Source: Flavobacterium cheongpyeongense | GTDB taxonomy: Bacteria > Bacteroidota > Bacteroidia > Flavobacteriales > Flavobacteriaceae | DNA: 64,000 bases | Assembly (NCBI RefSeq): GCF_003202435.1 | Contig: NZ_QJHK01000014.1 | Span: forward strand, 62,001-126,000 | Direction of reading: 5' to 3' | In this document: positions 35,869 to 45,652 of the stretch, in pieces | Layout: the number at the start of each line of letters is the position of its first letter | How positions within the stretch are numbered: the first letter of the stretch is position 1 | Position numbers and translations under genes: made by a program | The notes under the pieces: model-generated | Told to the model about the DNA's origin: nothing | What the model saw: only the letters and a program-made list of their open reading frames with translations | The model's database searches: none

Positions 35869-36765
35869 ATGAAATGGAATACCTATATAAAAGATTATCA
35901 GTCGTATTTGCGAATTGAAAGAGGTCTCTCTAAAAATACAATCGAAAATTACAGTTTTGATATTGAACGGTTGTGTCTTTTTTTAGAAGCTAATCGAATA
36001 GAGGTTTCACCAATAAAAATTTCGGACGAAACGGTTCAGGAATTTATTTATTCCGTTTCAAAAGAAGTGAATCCACGATCGCAGGCAAGAATTATTTCCG
36101 GATTAAAAAGTTTTTTTAATTATCTGGTTTTCGAAGATTACAGGAATGATAATCCAATGGAATTAATAGAAGCACCTAAAACAGGTAGAAAATTGCCCGA
36201 TACATTGTCTGTGGAAGAAATTGATAATCTGATTGCGGCCATTGATTTAAGTTCAAACGAAGGAGAAAGAAACAAGGCAATGCTGGAAACTTTATACGGT
36301 TGCGGACTTCGTGTTTCGGAACTGGTGTCGTTAAAGATTTCAGACTTGTTTTTTGAGGAAGGCTTTATAAAAATTACCGGAAAAGGGAATAAAGAGCGTT
36401 TTGTTCCTATTGGTCATTCAACTCAAAAATACATTGAAATTTATCAAAAAGGGGTTCGGGTTCATTTAAAAATAAAAAAGGGTCATGAAGATACCTTGTT
36501 TTTAAACCGTCGTGGAAATCAGCTTACACGTGCCATGATTTTTACTATTATTAAGGATTTGGCTGTAAAAATAGGGCTGAACAAAAATATCAGCCCCCAT
36601 ACTTTGAGGCATTCCTTTGCAACACATTTATTAGAAAACGGAGCCGATCTGCGTTCGATTCAATTAATGCTCGGACATGAGTCAATAACAACCACCGAAA
36701 TTTATGTTCATTTAGACCGGAGTTTCTTAAAAGAGGTAATGCATACTTTTCATCCCAGAAGATAA
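35869..36765 (+). CDS. xerD: Site-specific tyrosine recombinase XerD-like
   Basis: 298 residues, exact Xer length. The N-terminal SAM-like domain is YIKDYQSYLRIERGLSKNTI. The catalytic domain has YGCGLRVSELVSLKISDLFF (Arg I), GKGNKERFVPIG (Lys), HTLRHSFATHLLENGADLRS (His-x-x-Arg), LGHESITTTEIYVHLD (His, nucleophile Tyr). It resolves chromosome dimers at dif with a XerC partner. The short, single-domain form and lack of neighbouring phage genes support a housekeeping Xer over a phage integrase. Confidence 0.92.
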   Translation: MKWNTYIKDYQSYLRIERGLSKNTIENYSFDIERLCLFLEANRIEVSPIKISDETVQEFIYSVSKEVNPRSQARIISGLKSFFNYLVFEDYRNDNPMELIEAPKTGRKLPDTLSVEEIDNLIAAIDLSSNEGERNKAMLETLYGCGLRVSELVSLKISDLFFEEGFIKITGKGNKERFVPIGHSTQKYIEIYQKGVRVHLKIKKGHEDTLFLNRRGNQLTRAMIFTIIKDLAVKIGLNKNISPHTLRHSFATHLLENGADLRSIQLMLGHESITTTEIYVHLDRSFLKEVMHTFHPRR

Positions 36766-36875
36766 TTTTTTTTATAAAATTTCGTTATTAATAGTAGCTT
36801 TCTTTAAAAAAAAAAGAATACCTTTTAACTAGGATTAGTTCTTGTAAAAGAAATCTTTTTGCGCTCAAATTTTTA

Positions 36876-38426
36876 GTGAATATACAACCTACAAAAAGAA
36901 TTATGGTTTTTGATTTATATGAAAATGAAGATTGTAATAAGGTAAACGTTTTTTATAAAAAGTTGTTTGCCGAAATTCCCGATTTGATTTTTCAGATTAC
37001 CATCGATGTTGATAATAATTATTCGTTTCCGTTGTTTAGCAAATCAATTGAAGAGATATTCGAATTAAATTCGGATGATTTCTCAAATGATATCAAATCA
37101 GCTATTGCCGAAAGAGTACATCCCTCAGACCGTGATTTATTTTTTCAGTCGTTTCTAAAGGCAAAAAAACAAATTTCAAGATGGGAAGCTGAATTTAGAG
37201 GAATATTGCCTGAAAAAGGGCTGAGATGGTTTAGAATTTCCGCTAAATCTGAATTGTCTGATGATGGTAACATTAACTTTTTTGGGCATCTCTCCGATAT
37301 TACAGATTTAAAAGATAAAGAGTTGAGGTTGCGAATTTCTGAAGAACGATTTCAATTTGCCTTAGAAGCTTCTACAACCGGGATTTGGGATTGGAATATG
37401 TCTACCAATAAAGTCTTTTATTCTTCGTTGTCTTTAAAAATTTTAGAACTTGAATCGGCAGATGTATTTGATGATCCCGAACTTTGGGATCAGATTGTTC
37501 ATCCAGATGACTTGCCAAAGTATTATTCGGATATTCAGGATCATTTTGATAATAAAATTCCCTATTATGAAAATTATCATCGGGTATTGACCTCCGGAGG
37601 AAATTACAAATGGATTTTGGACAGGGGAAAAGTAATTGAACGGGATGAAGACGGAAAACCTTTGCGGGTTATAGGAACCCATACCGATGTTTCGACTCAA
37701 AAAGAAAGAGAATTGGAACTCATAAAAACAATGAAATTATATAGTGAGCAAAATAGTCGTTTACTGAATTTTTCTCACATAGTTTCGCATAATTTAAGTA
37801 CTCAGGCAGGCAATATAAAGGCAATCCTTGATTTTATGGATGTTGATGAGAAAAAAGAAACAATTAAAGAGATGTTGGTACACCTTAAGACGGTTTCGAA
37901 TGATTTGAATAATACAATTTTGAATTTAAATCAAATTGTTCAGATTCAGAGCAATATGGATGTCCTTATTAAGCCATTAAATTTGGTGGAATACATTAAT
38001 AAAACGATTTCAGCTATTAAGGATTTTAATTCCGAAACAAAGACCAGCATCATAAATAATGTGCCTGAATATGTAATGATAAATTTCAATCCGGCTTATC
38101 TCGAAAGTGTTCTGCTTAATTTTGTAACTAATGCGATAAGGTATTCGCATCCGGACAGGACTCCTTTGATTGTATTTGATTATGTCTTAGAAGGAGAGGG
38201 ACATAAAGCATTAAAAATTACAGACAATGGTCTCGGAATTGATTTGGCTATATATGGTGATTTGTTATTCGGAATGTATAAAACGTTTCATAAACATAAA
38301 GACGCCAGGGGTATTGGGCTGTATATTACCAAAAATCAGATAGAAGCCATGAACGGAAAAGTTTTTGTTGAAAGTGAAGTTGGAGTAGGGACTACGTTTA
38401 AAATAGTCTTTGATGATGAACTGTAA
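36876..38426 (+). CDS. PAS-domain sensor histidine kinase
   Basis: 516 residues, cytoplasmic with no membrane segment. Two PAS/PAC domains (about 25-150 and 155-285) contain VHPSDRDLFFQSF, WEAEFRGILPEKGLRWFRIS, VHPDDLPKYYSD and GNYKWILDRGKVIERDEDGK. The dimerisation helix has the phospho-acceptor His in LLNFSHIVSHNLSTQAGNIK. The ATPase domain has the N box NFVTNAIRYSHPDR, G1 ITDNGLGIDLAI and G2 ARGIGLYITKNQIEAMNGK. The start is GTG 36876; ATG 36903 is equally possible. No response regulator lies next to it, so its partner is elsewhere. Confidence 0.9.
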   Translation: MNIQPTKRIMVFDLYENEDCNKVNVFYKKLFAEIPDLIFQITIDVDNNYSFPLFSKSIEEIFELNSDDFSNDIKSAIAERVHPSDRDLFFQSFLKAKKQISRWEAEFRGILPEKGLRWFRISAKSELSDDGNINFFGHLSDITDLKDKELRLRISEERFQFALEASTTGIWDWNMSTNKVFYSSLSLKILELESADVFDDPELWDQIVHPDDLPKYYSDIQDHFDNKIPYYENYHRVLTSGGNYKWILDRGKVIERDEDGKPLRVIGTHTDVSTQKERELELIKTMKLYSEQNSRLLNFSHIVSHNLSTQAGNIKAILDFMDVDEKKETIKEMLVHLKTVSNDLNNTILNLNQIVQIQSNMDVLIKPLNLVEYINKTISAIKDFNSETKTSIINNVPEYVMINFNPAYLESVLLNFVTNAIRYSHPDRTPLIVFDYVLEGEGHKALKITDNGLGIDLAIYGDLLFGMYKTFHKHKDARGIGLYITKNQIEAMNGKVFVESEVGVGTTFKIVFDDEL

Positions 38427-38452
38427 TTAAAGTAAAAATCAGAAATAAAAAA

Positions 38453-38480
38453 AACTTCTCAGCGATGAGAAGTTTTTTTG
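38453..38480. terminator. Bidirectional terminator between the kinase and rny
   Basis: AAAACTTCTC-agcgat-GAGAAGTTTT, perfect 10-bp stem with A and T runs on both sides, serving convergent genes. Confidence 0.85.
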
Positions 38481-38499
38481 TGAATATAATTTTGTTGAT

Positions 38500-40062
38500 T
38501 TATTTTGCAATATTTACTGCTCTCGTTTCACGAATAACAGTCACTTTTACCTGACCAGGATAAGTCATTTCAGTCTGTATTTTTTGTGAAATTTCGAAAG
38601 ACAGATTAGCTGCATTATCATCAGAAACTTTTTCGCTTTCTACAATTACACGAAGTTCTCTACCAGCCTGAATTGCATAGGCATTTTTAACACCGCTGAA
38701 CCCGTAAGCTACCTCTTCAAGATCTTTCAGACGCTGAATGTATGAATCCAGTACCTGACGTCTTGCTCCGGGTCTTGCACCTGAAATAGCATCACAAACC
38801 TGAATAATCGGAGATAGTAATGATTTCATTTCAATCTCATCGTGGTGGGCTCCAATAGCGTTGCAAACTTCTTCTTTTTCGCCATATTTTTCAGCCCATT
38901 GCATTCCTAATAAAGCGTGAGGTAAATCACTTTCAGTATCCGGAACTTTACCAATATCATGAAGTAAACCTGCTCTTTTTGCTAACTTTACATTCAGGCC
39001 TAATTCTGCCGCCATGATGCCGCAAAGTTTAGAAACTTCTCTGGAGTGCTGTAATAGGTTTTGTCCGTAAGAAGAACGGTATTTCATTCTTCCGACAACT
39101 TTGATTAATTCAGGGTGTAAACCGTGAATTCCTAAATCGATAACCGTACGTTTACCAACCTCGATAATTTCGTCATCAATTTGTTTGGCAGTTTTAGCAA
39201 CAACTTCTTCAATTCTTGCCGGGTGAATACGTCCGTCAGTTACTAGTTTGTGTAATGATAGACGTGCAATTTCCCTGCGAACAGGATCGAAACAGGAAAG
39301 AATAATAGCTTCAGGCGTATCATCAACAATGATTTCTACTCCTGTTGCAGCTTCTAATGCACGGATGTTGCGTCCTTCACGACCAATAATTCGACCTTTT
39401 ACATCATCAGATTCAATATTGAAAACGGAAACGCAATTCTCAACGGCTTCTTCTGTTCCAACTCTTTGTATAGTATTGATGATTATTTTCTTAGCCTCTT
39501 GTTGTGCAGTAAGTTTGGCTTCCTCAATAGTTTCCTGAATATGGGACATAGCTTTACTCTTGGCTTCAGCTTTTAATCCCTCTACTAATTGTTCTTTTGC
39601 TTCTTCTGCAGAAAGTCCAGAAATTACTTCTAATTGTTGTAGTTGGCTTTTGTGTAATCGGTCTACTTCAGCTTGTTTTTTGTCTAAGACGTCGATTTTG
39701 TTATTGTATTCGGCAGTTTTAGCTTCAAAATCATCATTTACTTTTTTGGCTTTAGATAATTCATTTGAAACCTGAGATTCTTTATCGCGAACTCTTTTTT
39801 CTACTTCGGCTACTTTTTTATCTCTCGATAAAATTACCTGCTCATGCTCTGCTTTTAATTCAATGAATTTTTCTTTTGCCTGAAGAATTTTGTCTTTTTT
39901 AATATTTTCCGCCTCTAAATTGGCATCCTTTAAAATGGAAGCAGCTTCTTTTTTTGCGTTTTTGATTAAATTAGAAATATTACTTTTTTCGATAATTTTA
40001 GCTATAGCAAAACCTGCCGCAATACCTACAATACCTGAAATAATGATTGTTATGATGTCCAT
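38500..40062 (-). CDS. rny: Ribonuclease Y
   Basis: 520 residues, standard for RNase Y. An N-terminal membrane anchor (IITIIISGIVGIAAGFAIAK) is followed by a long coiled coil (about 30-200) and a KH domain (about 210-270; GRIIGREGRNIRALEAATGV). The HD phosphohydrolase domain (about 335-430) has LLQHSREVSKLCGIMAAELG, AGLLHDIGKVPD and GAHHDEIEMKSL. It is a membrane-bound endoribonuclease starting mRNA decay. It lies downstream of the 6S-like RNA and zapA on the same strand. Confidence 0.96.
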   Translation of the reverse strand: MDIITIIISGIVGIAAGFAIAKIIEKSNISNLIKNAKKEAASILKDANLEAENIKKDKILQAKEKFIELKAEHEQVILSRDKKVAEVEKRVRDKESQVSNELSKAKKVNDDFEAKTAEYNNKIDVLDKKQAEVDRLHKSQLQQLEVISGLSAEEAKEQLVEGLKAEAKSKAMSHIQETIEEAKLTAQQEAKKIIINTIQRVGTEEAVENCVSVFNIESDDVKGRIIGREGRNIRALEAATGVEIIVDDTPEAIILSCFDPVRREIARLSLHKLVTDGRIHPARIEEVVAKTAKQIDDEIIEVGKRTVIDLGIHGLHPELIKVVGRMKYRSSYGQNLLQHSREVSKLCGIMAAELGLNVKLAKRAGLLHDIGKVPDTESDLPHALLGMQWAEKYGEKEEVCNAIGAHHDEIEMKSLLSPIIQVCDAISGARPGARRQVLDSYIQRLKDLEEVAYGFSGVKNAYAIQAGRELRVIVESEKVSDDNAANLSFEISQKIQTEMTYPGQVKVTVIRETRAVNIAK

Positions 40063-40082
40063 GTTTGTTAAAATTTATATAT

Positions 40083-40242
40083 AAAAAGCCTACATTAATT
40101 GCTTGAATAAACTCGTAAAGACAAGTTTTGAGCTAACTCACTGTTCAAGTTTCCAAGCCGGGGCATGGCATACTATAGTAGCGACGATTTGCTCATTCTA
40201 AATTGTTAGTGTTGAGTTTACCAATTGTGAACTAATGTAGGC
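40083..40242 (-). ncRNA. ssrS: 6S-like RNA between zapA and rny
   Basis: About 155 nt on the minus strand. It opens GCCTACATTAGTT (40230-40242) and closes AATTAATGTAGGC (40088-40100), a 13-bp terminal stem with one G-T pair, then TTTTTAT as terminator. The interior is non-coding with further pairing potential and a large central bulge. It sits directly after zapA, the partner of ssrS in many bacteria, and Flavobacteria are known to have a 6S variant. 6S RNA mimics an open promoter and sequesters RNA polymerase. Identified by structure and position only. Confidence 0.72.
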
Positions 40243-40268
40243 AGTATCTTAGTTGATGTAAAGAACGT

Positions 40269-40562
40269 TTAATTTTCGAGATATTGATCTAAAAGCGAAT
40301 TTAATCTTTTAATCCCTTTGATGGTTTCTTCTCCATCAATGGCGTTGTCAATTTGTTTTTGTTCTACCTGTGACGCAAATTGCAGGGCACACATAGCCAG
40401 TACATCTTGTTTGTCGCGAACGGCGTAATTTTCTTCGAATTGCTTAATCATAGCATCAATTTTTTTGGAAGCACTTCTAAGTCCTTCTTCCTGAGCAGGT
40501 TCTACCGTTAATGGGTAAACCCTGTCTGCAATTGATATTTTAATTTTAAGCTTTCCGTTCAT
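40269..40562 (-). CDS. zapA: Cell-division protein ZapA
   Basis: 97 residues. ZapA pattern: KLKIKISIADRVYPLTVEPA, EEGLRSASKKIDAMIKQFEE, DVLAMCALQFASQVEQKQ and a C-terminal coiled coil LKRLNSLLDQYLEN-like. ZapA bundles FtsZ filaments at mid-cell. The gene starts 5 bases after the coiled-coil gene stop, so the two form an operon, and a 6S-like RNA follows. Confidence 0.9.
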   Translation of the reverse strand: MNGKLKIKISIADRVYPLTVEPAQEEGLRSASKKIDAMIKQFEENYAVRDKQDVLAMCALQFASQVEQKQIDNAIDGEETIKGIKRLNSLLDQYLEN

Positions 40563-40567
40563 GTTTA

Positions 40568-40858
40568 CTAATCTGATAGTTGTGCAATACAGTAATCAAT
40601 TTCGCGAATTAGTGAATTTATTTTAAGCTTTGTCTCTCTCTTGTTATTGTCGCTGCCGAGCAACGAATTGGCTATCTTAAGTGTTTCGTATTGTTTCTTC
40701 AAAGCTTCAATTTCTTCAGATTGTTTCTGGATAATTTGTGCAGCTTTGTTTAGTTCAAATCGTAAATCCTGATTGTTTTTTTCTAAAGCTTTTGATTTCA
40801 CAAAAAGCTTTTCGATCTTATATTCAAGAGTATCAATTATTTCAGCAATTACACTCAT
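40568..40858 (-). CDS. Small coiled-coil protein, probable ZapA partner
   Basis: 96 residues, almost all heptad-like coiled coil (ALEKNNQDLRFELNKAAQII, QKQSEEIEALKKQYETLKIA). There are no membrane segments. Its position immediately upstream of zapA, conserved in Bacteroidota, and its similarity in shape to ZapB suggest a divisome partner. Function is inferred; no signature residue proves it. Confidence 0.7.
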   Translation of the reverse strand: MSVIAEIIDTLEYKIEKLFVKSKALEKNNQDLRFELNKAAQIIQKQSEEIEALKKQYETLKIANSLLGSDNNKRETKLKINSLIREIDYCIAQLSD

Positions 40859-40973
40859 TATAAATCCAATTCATTACTTAATCCTACAAAGTTAGTATTC
40901 CTTTTTATTAATGCAATTTTTTATCGATTTTTTTACATTAAAAATAAGCAAATTAATGAAATTCAGGGAATTG

Positions 40974-40981
40974 TATTTTTG
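40974..40981 (+). promoter_or_regulatory. -7 promoter element of the M23 peptidase gene
   Basis: TATTTTTG. It places transcription start near 40988 and so rules out the ATG at 40911 in favour of ATG 41031 or 41040. Confidence 0.5.
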
Positions 40982-41030
40982 CCCGTTTTATCTTCTGTTT
41001 TCCTTCCTTAAATTTTTTATCTTAGCCAAA

Positions 41031-42734
41031 ATGTTACCTATGAGATTTTTTTCGTTTTTTTTATTCTTTTGCAATTTTATTTTTGCCCAAACCCAATATC
41101 CTAAAGATTATTTTCGCCCGCCTCTTGATATTCCGATGCAGCTTTCGGGAAATTTTGGAGAATTGAGGTCTAATCATTTCCATGCCGGGTTCGACTTGAA
41201 AACCAATCAAAGAGAAGGTCTTACTGTTTATGCTGTAGCGGATGGCTATGTGTCCCGAATAAAAATTTCGACTTTCGGCAACGGAAAATGTATTTATATC
41301 ACACATCCAAATGGGTATACAACTGTTTACGGGCATTTACAAACTGCTGTCGGTCCAATTCAGGAATACATTCAGAAAACACATTACAGTAAAAAGTCTT
41401 TTGAGATCGAAATGTTCCCAAAACCGGATGAACTTCCTGTTACAAAAGGTCAAATTATAGCACTTTCAGGAAATACGGGTTCTTCTGAAGGACCGCACCT
41501 GCATTTTGAATTTCGTGATACAAAAACTGAATTTGTTATAAATCCCATGTTTTTTGGATTTGATCAATATGTGAAAGATAATAAGAAACCCTCCATTTCT
41601 GGTTTATTTGTTTATCCGATGGATAGTACAACAGTAAATCAATCAAAGCAGCCTGTGTTGCTTAATCTTTCACTTCAAGAAGATGGAACTTATCTGGCAG
41701 GCAAAGTAAAAGCGAACGGGAAAATAGGTTTCGGAATTAATGCTTTTGATTTTGATGATGTTTCGGAGAATAGAAACGGAGTCTTTAATGTTACCGGTTT
41801 TTTAAACGGTGATCCGAAATACAGTTATCAGTTCAATACCTATTCTTTTGATGAAATGCGTTTTATCAATGCTTTTATCGATTATCCAAGGTACAAAAAA
41901 ACAGGGCAGCGTATACAAAAGTTATTCATGAAAACGCCTTTTGCACTTAGCATCATAAAAACGGATTCGCTTAACGGAATAATTCCGGTTGAACCTAATT
42001 TAGCTTCTGCTTACAGAATTGAAGTCTCGGACTATTTTGGAAATTTGAATTCGGTTACGGTTCCAATTGAATATGATTCGGAAGCACCGCTTATTAATGC
42101 TGAGCCCATAATTTCAAACTATTTTGTCGAACATAATAAAGATTCGAATTTTGAAAAAGATAACATGTCCGTATTTTTTCCTTCCGGGACTTTTTATGAA
42201 GATTTTAATTTAAATTTTGATGTAAAAAACAATCGAATTTTCATCCATGAAGATATTGTACCGGTGCATTCTAATTTCACAATTACTATAAAAGACAGTA
42301 CATATTCAGAAAGCCTAAGAGATAAGGTTTTTATTGCAAGGCTTGGCGGAAACAGCAAAAGTTACAATCCTACAACCCGAAAAGAGGATGTTTTTACTGC
42401 AAAATCAAAGATCTTGGGTCAATATGGTTTAGTTTTAGATACTGTGGCTCCGGTTATAAAAATCAACAAGCCTATTCAGGATAAATGGATTACCGGAGTC
42501 AAAAATATTCAGTTCACGATTGGTGATGCTTTGTCGGGAATTAAATCGTATAACGGTTATTTGAACGGAAACTGGATTTTATTTGAATATGATAACAAGA
42601 CAAGAAAGATAACACACATTTTTGATGATCAATTGCTAGCTGAAGGTGCCAACGATTTAAAAATTGAAGTAGTTGATAATGTGGGGAATTCTGCTATCTT
42701 TGAAACTCATTTTTTTAGAAGTCAACAAAAATAA
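41031..42734 (+). CDS. M23-family metallopeptidase (LytM domain)
   Basis: 567 residues from ATG 41031. Upstream in-frame ATGs (40911, 40956) precede the promoter element and the signal peptide MLPMRFFSFFLFFCNFIFAQ, so they are rejected. The LytM domain (about 40-190) has LSGNFGELRSNHFHAGFDLK (His/Asp zinc ligands), YITHPNGYTTVYGHLQ and EGPHLHFEFRD (HLH). The rest is a beta-rich extension of unknown role. It is a predicted periplasmic peptidoglycan endopeptidase, or regulator. The TonB receptor gene follows after 11 bases. Confidence 0.9.
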   Translation: MLPMRFFSFFLFFCNFIFAQTQYPKDYFRPPLDIPMQLSGNFGELRSNHFHAGFDLKTNQREGLTVYAVADGYVSRIKISTFGNGKCIYITHPNGYTTVYGHLQTAVGPIQEYIQKTHYSKKSFEIEMFPKPDELPVTKGQIIALSGNTGSSEGPHLHFEFRDTKTEFVINPMFFGFDQYVKDNKKPSISGLFVYPMDSTTVNQSKQPVLLNLSLQEDGTYLAGKVKANGKIGFGINAFDFDDVSENRNGVFNVTGFLNGDPKYSYQFNTYSFDEMRFINAFIDYPRYKKTGQRIQKLFMKTPFALSIIKTDSLNGIIPVEPNLASAYRIEVSDYFGNLNSVTVPIEYDSEAPLINAEPIISNYFVEHNKDSNFEKDNMSVFFPSGTFYEDFNLNFDVKNNRIFIHEDIVPVHSNFTITIKDSTYSESLRDKVFIARLGGNSKSYNPTTRKEDVFTAKSKILGQYGLVLDTVAPVIKINKPIQDKWITGVKNIQFTIGDALSGIKSYNGYLNGNWILFEYDNKTRKITHIFDDQLLAEGANDLKIEVVDNVGNSAIFETHFFRSQQK

Positions 42735-42745
42735 AATCTAAGCTT

Positions 42746-45211
42746 TTGAATCACTTTAAATTAATAATTGTTTTCCTTTTTTTATGGATTGGTTATGCTT
42801 CATCTGCCCAAAGTGCCCGCGTAAAAGGAGTTATTTTAGATAGTGGAAATCATCCGGTTGCCGACGTAAATGTTACTGCAGGGGATAAAACTGCAAAATC
42901 GGATACTAAAGGGCGTTTTGATATTTTCGTACCATCAAATAAAAAGGTTGTTTTGATTTTTACGCACATTTCTTTAAAAATGATGACGTTGTCTGTAAAT
43001 CTTAAACCTTACGAAACTTTTGTTTTTAACCCGGTGATGAACAATTCTGAAGAACAGATGGGGGAAGTTTTTGTTTCATCAAAAAATAAAAAACGTGTTC
43101 AGGGTATTACAGTTATTGATCCTGCTACCATAAAAAAAATACCCGGGACAAATGCCGGAATAGAAAATGTTCTTAAGACATTGCCGGGAGTAAATTCAAA
43201 CAACGAGCTGAGTACACAATATGCAGTTCGTGGAGGAAATTATGATGAAAATCTGGTCTATGTAAACGAAATCGAAGTTTACCGACCATTTTTAATTCGT
43301 TCCGGTCAGCAGGAAGGATTGAGTTTTACCAATACAGATTTAGTACAAAATGTAGATTTCTCGGCAGGAGGATTTCAGGCAAAATTTGGAGATAAACTTT
43401 CTTCGGTATTAGATATTACGTATCGAAAACCTACCGAGTTTGGAGCATCACTGGAAGCCAGTTTTCTTGGTGGAAGTTTTTCTGTTGATGCCGTTTCTAA
43501 AAACAAAAAATGGTCTGCCGTAACGGGTGTTCGCTATCGCAATAATAGTTTACTGGTCAATAGTCAGGATACACAGACCAATTATACGCCAACATTTGCA
43601 GACCTTCAGACAAATATAAATTACGATATTTCTCAAAAATGGCAATTGAGTTTTTTAGGCAATATTTCGCAAAATAAATATTTATATCGTCCCTTAACAC
43701 GAGAAACAAAATTTGGAACCATTGATCAGCCTATGGCTCTTGCTGTTTTTTATGAAGGTCAGGAAAAAGATCAGTACGATACCTATTTTGGAGCGATAAA
43801 AACAACTTATAAGTCCTCGTCAAGCCTTACTTTCAAATTGATTGGATCTTTATTTCATACTATTGAACAGGAACATTTTGATATTTTGGCACAATACCGA
43901 TTAGGAAATGTTGATGAAGATGGGAATAGAAACCCTGATGATGTCGATTTTACAAGAGGAATTGGAACCCAGCTCAACCATGCCCGAAATGATTTGGATG
44001 CTTTAATTGCGAACATCGAACTGAAAGGTTTCAAAGAATGGAAGCATAATAACCAGGTAGAGTTTGGTTTGAAATATACAAGAGAATCGATACGTGACAG
44101 AATTGTAGAGTGGGAGGTGATTGATTCGGCAGGATTTTCATTAAATCCGCCTATTTTAGATTTGCCGAAAAACAATCAGCCATACGAACCTTATACCGGA
44201 CCACTTTTGCCTTATCAAAATATTCGGGCTACAAATTTTAATGACATAAGCCGATATTCCGTTTACGCGCAATGGAATAATAAGTCAGATCTTGGATCGA
44301 GTCAGGTTTGGTACACTATTGGTGCCCGTTTTCAAAGCTGGCAGGTTTCCGGTGCAGATGTTGAAGGTAAAAATCAGGCTGTTTTTAGTCCGCGAGCGCA
44401 ATTTGCCTTAAAGCCGGATTGGGAGATGGATATGATTTTCAGGGTTTCGGGAGGATTGTATCATCAGCCACCATTTTATCGGGAGCTCCGGGATTCGAAT
44501 GGAGAAGTTGATCCAAATGTAAAAGCACAGCAATCGATCCATTTTGTTATAAGCAATGATTATAATTTTAAAATGTGGAACCGCCCTTTTAAATGGGTTA
44601 CAGAGGTTTATTATAAATCACTTTCAGACGTAAATACCTATTCAATAGATAATGTGAGGATTCGTTATGTTGCAGATAATAATGCCAAAGCATTTGCACA
44701 GGGATTGGATTTCAGGTTAAATGGTGAATTTGTACCGGGAACAGAATCCTGGATTAGTTTCGGCTATCTGAAAACAGAAGAAAACTACGGAAGCAAAGGC
44801 TATATCGCCCGACCAACCGACCAAAGACTGAAATTTGCCATGTTGTTTCAGGATTATATGCCAAACATTCCAAGTATAAAATTGTATCTGAATTTAGTTT
44901 ACAATACTGGTTTGCCTGGAGGTTCACCATCTTATTCAGATCCTTATCTGTACCAAAACAGGTTAAATGATTACAGAAGAGCCGATGTTGGTTTTGCGAA
45001 GGTATTTATAGACCAGAACAATATTGCAAAAGCGGGTTGGCTTAAAGCTTTTAAGGAATTATCGTTAGGAGTGGAAATATTCAATATTTTTAATAACCAA
45101 AATGCTATAACGAATACATGGGTGCGTGATGCTTATTCAAAAAATCAATATGCCATTCCAAATTATATGACTTCTAGGGTTTTTAATATAAAACTGAATG
45201 CGAGACTGTAA
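42746..45211 (+). CDS. TonB-dependent receptor with carboxypeptidase-like N-terminus
   Basis: 821 residues. The start is TTG 42746; no nearby ATG precedes the signal peptide (LIIVFLFLWIGYASSAQS). A CarboxypepD_reg domain (about 25-105; VKGVILDSGNHPVADVNVTA) precedes a plug (about 120-230; LKTLPGVNSNNELSTQYAVR, GGNYDENLVYVNEIEVYRPF) and the barrel, which ends FNIKLNARL. There is no SusD partner, so the substrate may be a siderophore, metal or small glycan. The stop overlaps the next start (TAATG). Confidence 0.88.
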   Translation: MNHFKLIIVFLFLWIGYASSAQSARVKGVILDSGNHPVADVNVTAGDKTAKSDTKGRFDIFVPSNKKVVLIFTHISLKMMTLSVNLKPYETFVFNPVMNNSEEQMGEVFVSSKNKKRVQGITVIDPATIKKIPGTNAGIENVLKTLPGVNSNNELSTQYAVRGGNYDENLVYVNEIEVYRPFLIRSGQQEGLSFTNTDLVQNVDFSAGGFQAKFGDKLSSVLDITYRKPTEFGASLEASFLGGSFSVDAVSKNKKWSAVTGVRYRNNSLLVNSQDTQTNYTPTFADLQTNINYDISQKWQLSFLGNISQNKYLYRPLTRETKFGTIDQPMALAVFYEGQEKDQYDTYFGAIKTTYKSSSSLTFKLIGSLFHTIEQEHFDILAQYRLGNVDEDGNRNPDDVDFTRGIGTQLNHARNDLDALIANIELKGFKEWKHNNQVEFGLKYTRESIRDRIVEWEVIDSAGFSLNPPILDLPKNNQPYEPYTGPLLPYQNIRATNFNDISRYSVYAQWNNKSDLGSSQVWYTIGARFQSWQVSGADVEGKNQAVFSPRAQFALKPDWEMDMIFRVSGGLYHQPPFYRELRDSNGEVDPNVKAQQSIHFVISNDYNFKMWNRPFKWVTEVYYKSLSDVNTYSIDNVRIRYVADNNAKAFAQGLDFRLNGEFVPGTESWISFGYLKTEENYGSKGYIARPTDQRLKFAMLFQDYMPNIPSIKLYLNLVYNTGLPGGSPSYSDPYLYQNRLNDYRRADVGFAKVFIDQNNIAKAGWLKAFKELSLGVEIFNIFNNQNAITNTWVRDAYSKNQYAIPNYMTSRVFNIKLNARL

Positions 45212-45627
45212 TGAACGAACAGACAAGAAGGAAAAAGATTTTTTATGTTCCGGGAATGATTTCTCTGGTTTTGATTCCATTAATATGTATAATTTACTTT
45301 TTTAAAACAGACTCTTTTAAAGTTTATGGTGTAATTCAATTGGGTATACCAAACAAAGGGGATTTTGAAAAATATAAAGTTCCAACTCTCAGAAATTATA
45401 AGGTTTTTAATTTTAGTAAAAGTGAGTTTTGTGAAAGAAAGAATCTTAACGAGATGAAATTATATCTTAGAAAATTGATAGCAAATAAGGATACTATTAA
45501 CGGAATTAAAGTGCACTATGATTCCAAAACAGATTATGATGTTTTTATCAGGACTATTGATTTCAATTTCTTTAGGCTATTTCGGAATTGTATTTATCAA
45601 CATTTTTGCCTTAGTAAAATTCAATAA
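45211..45627 (+). CDS. Hypothetical membrane protein with out-of-frame C-terminus
   Basis: 138 residues with one membrane segment near the N-terminus (FYVPGMISLVLIPLICIIYF). From about 45542 the +1 frame reads FLSGLLISISLGYFGIVFIN then IFALVKFNKNQYYNQK and stops at 45654. This is a typical membrane helix with basic end, whereas the annotated frame reads an unlikely Phe/Arg/Cys-rich tail. One T too many in the T5 run at 45542-45546 or a longer deletion would explain it. Family unknown. Overlaps the receptor stop and is probably co-transcribed. Confidence 0.6.
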   Translation: MNEQTRRKKIFYVPGMISLVLIPLICIIYFFKTDSFKVYGVIQLGIPNKGDFEKYKVPTLRNYKVFNFSKSEFCERKNLNEMKLYLRKLIANKDTINGIKVHYDSKTDYDVFIRTIDFNFFRLFRNCIYQHFCLSKIQ

Positions 45628-45652
45628 AAACCAATATTACAATCAAAAATAG

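Noticed and set aside
35869..36765. Possible mobile-element integrase
   Set aside because: Length and motifs are those of housekeeping XerD and no element boundaries or phage genes surround it.
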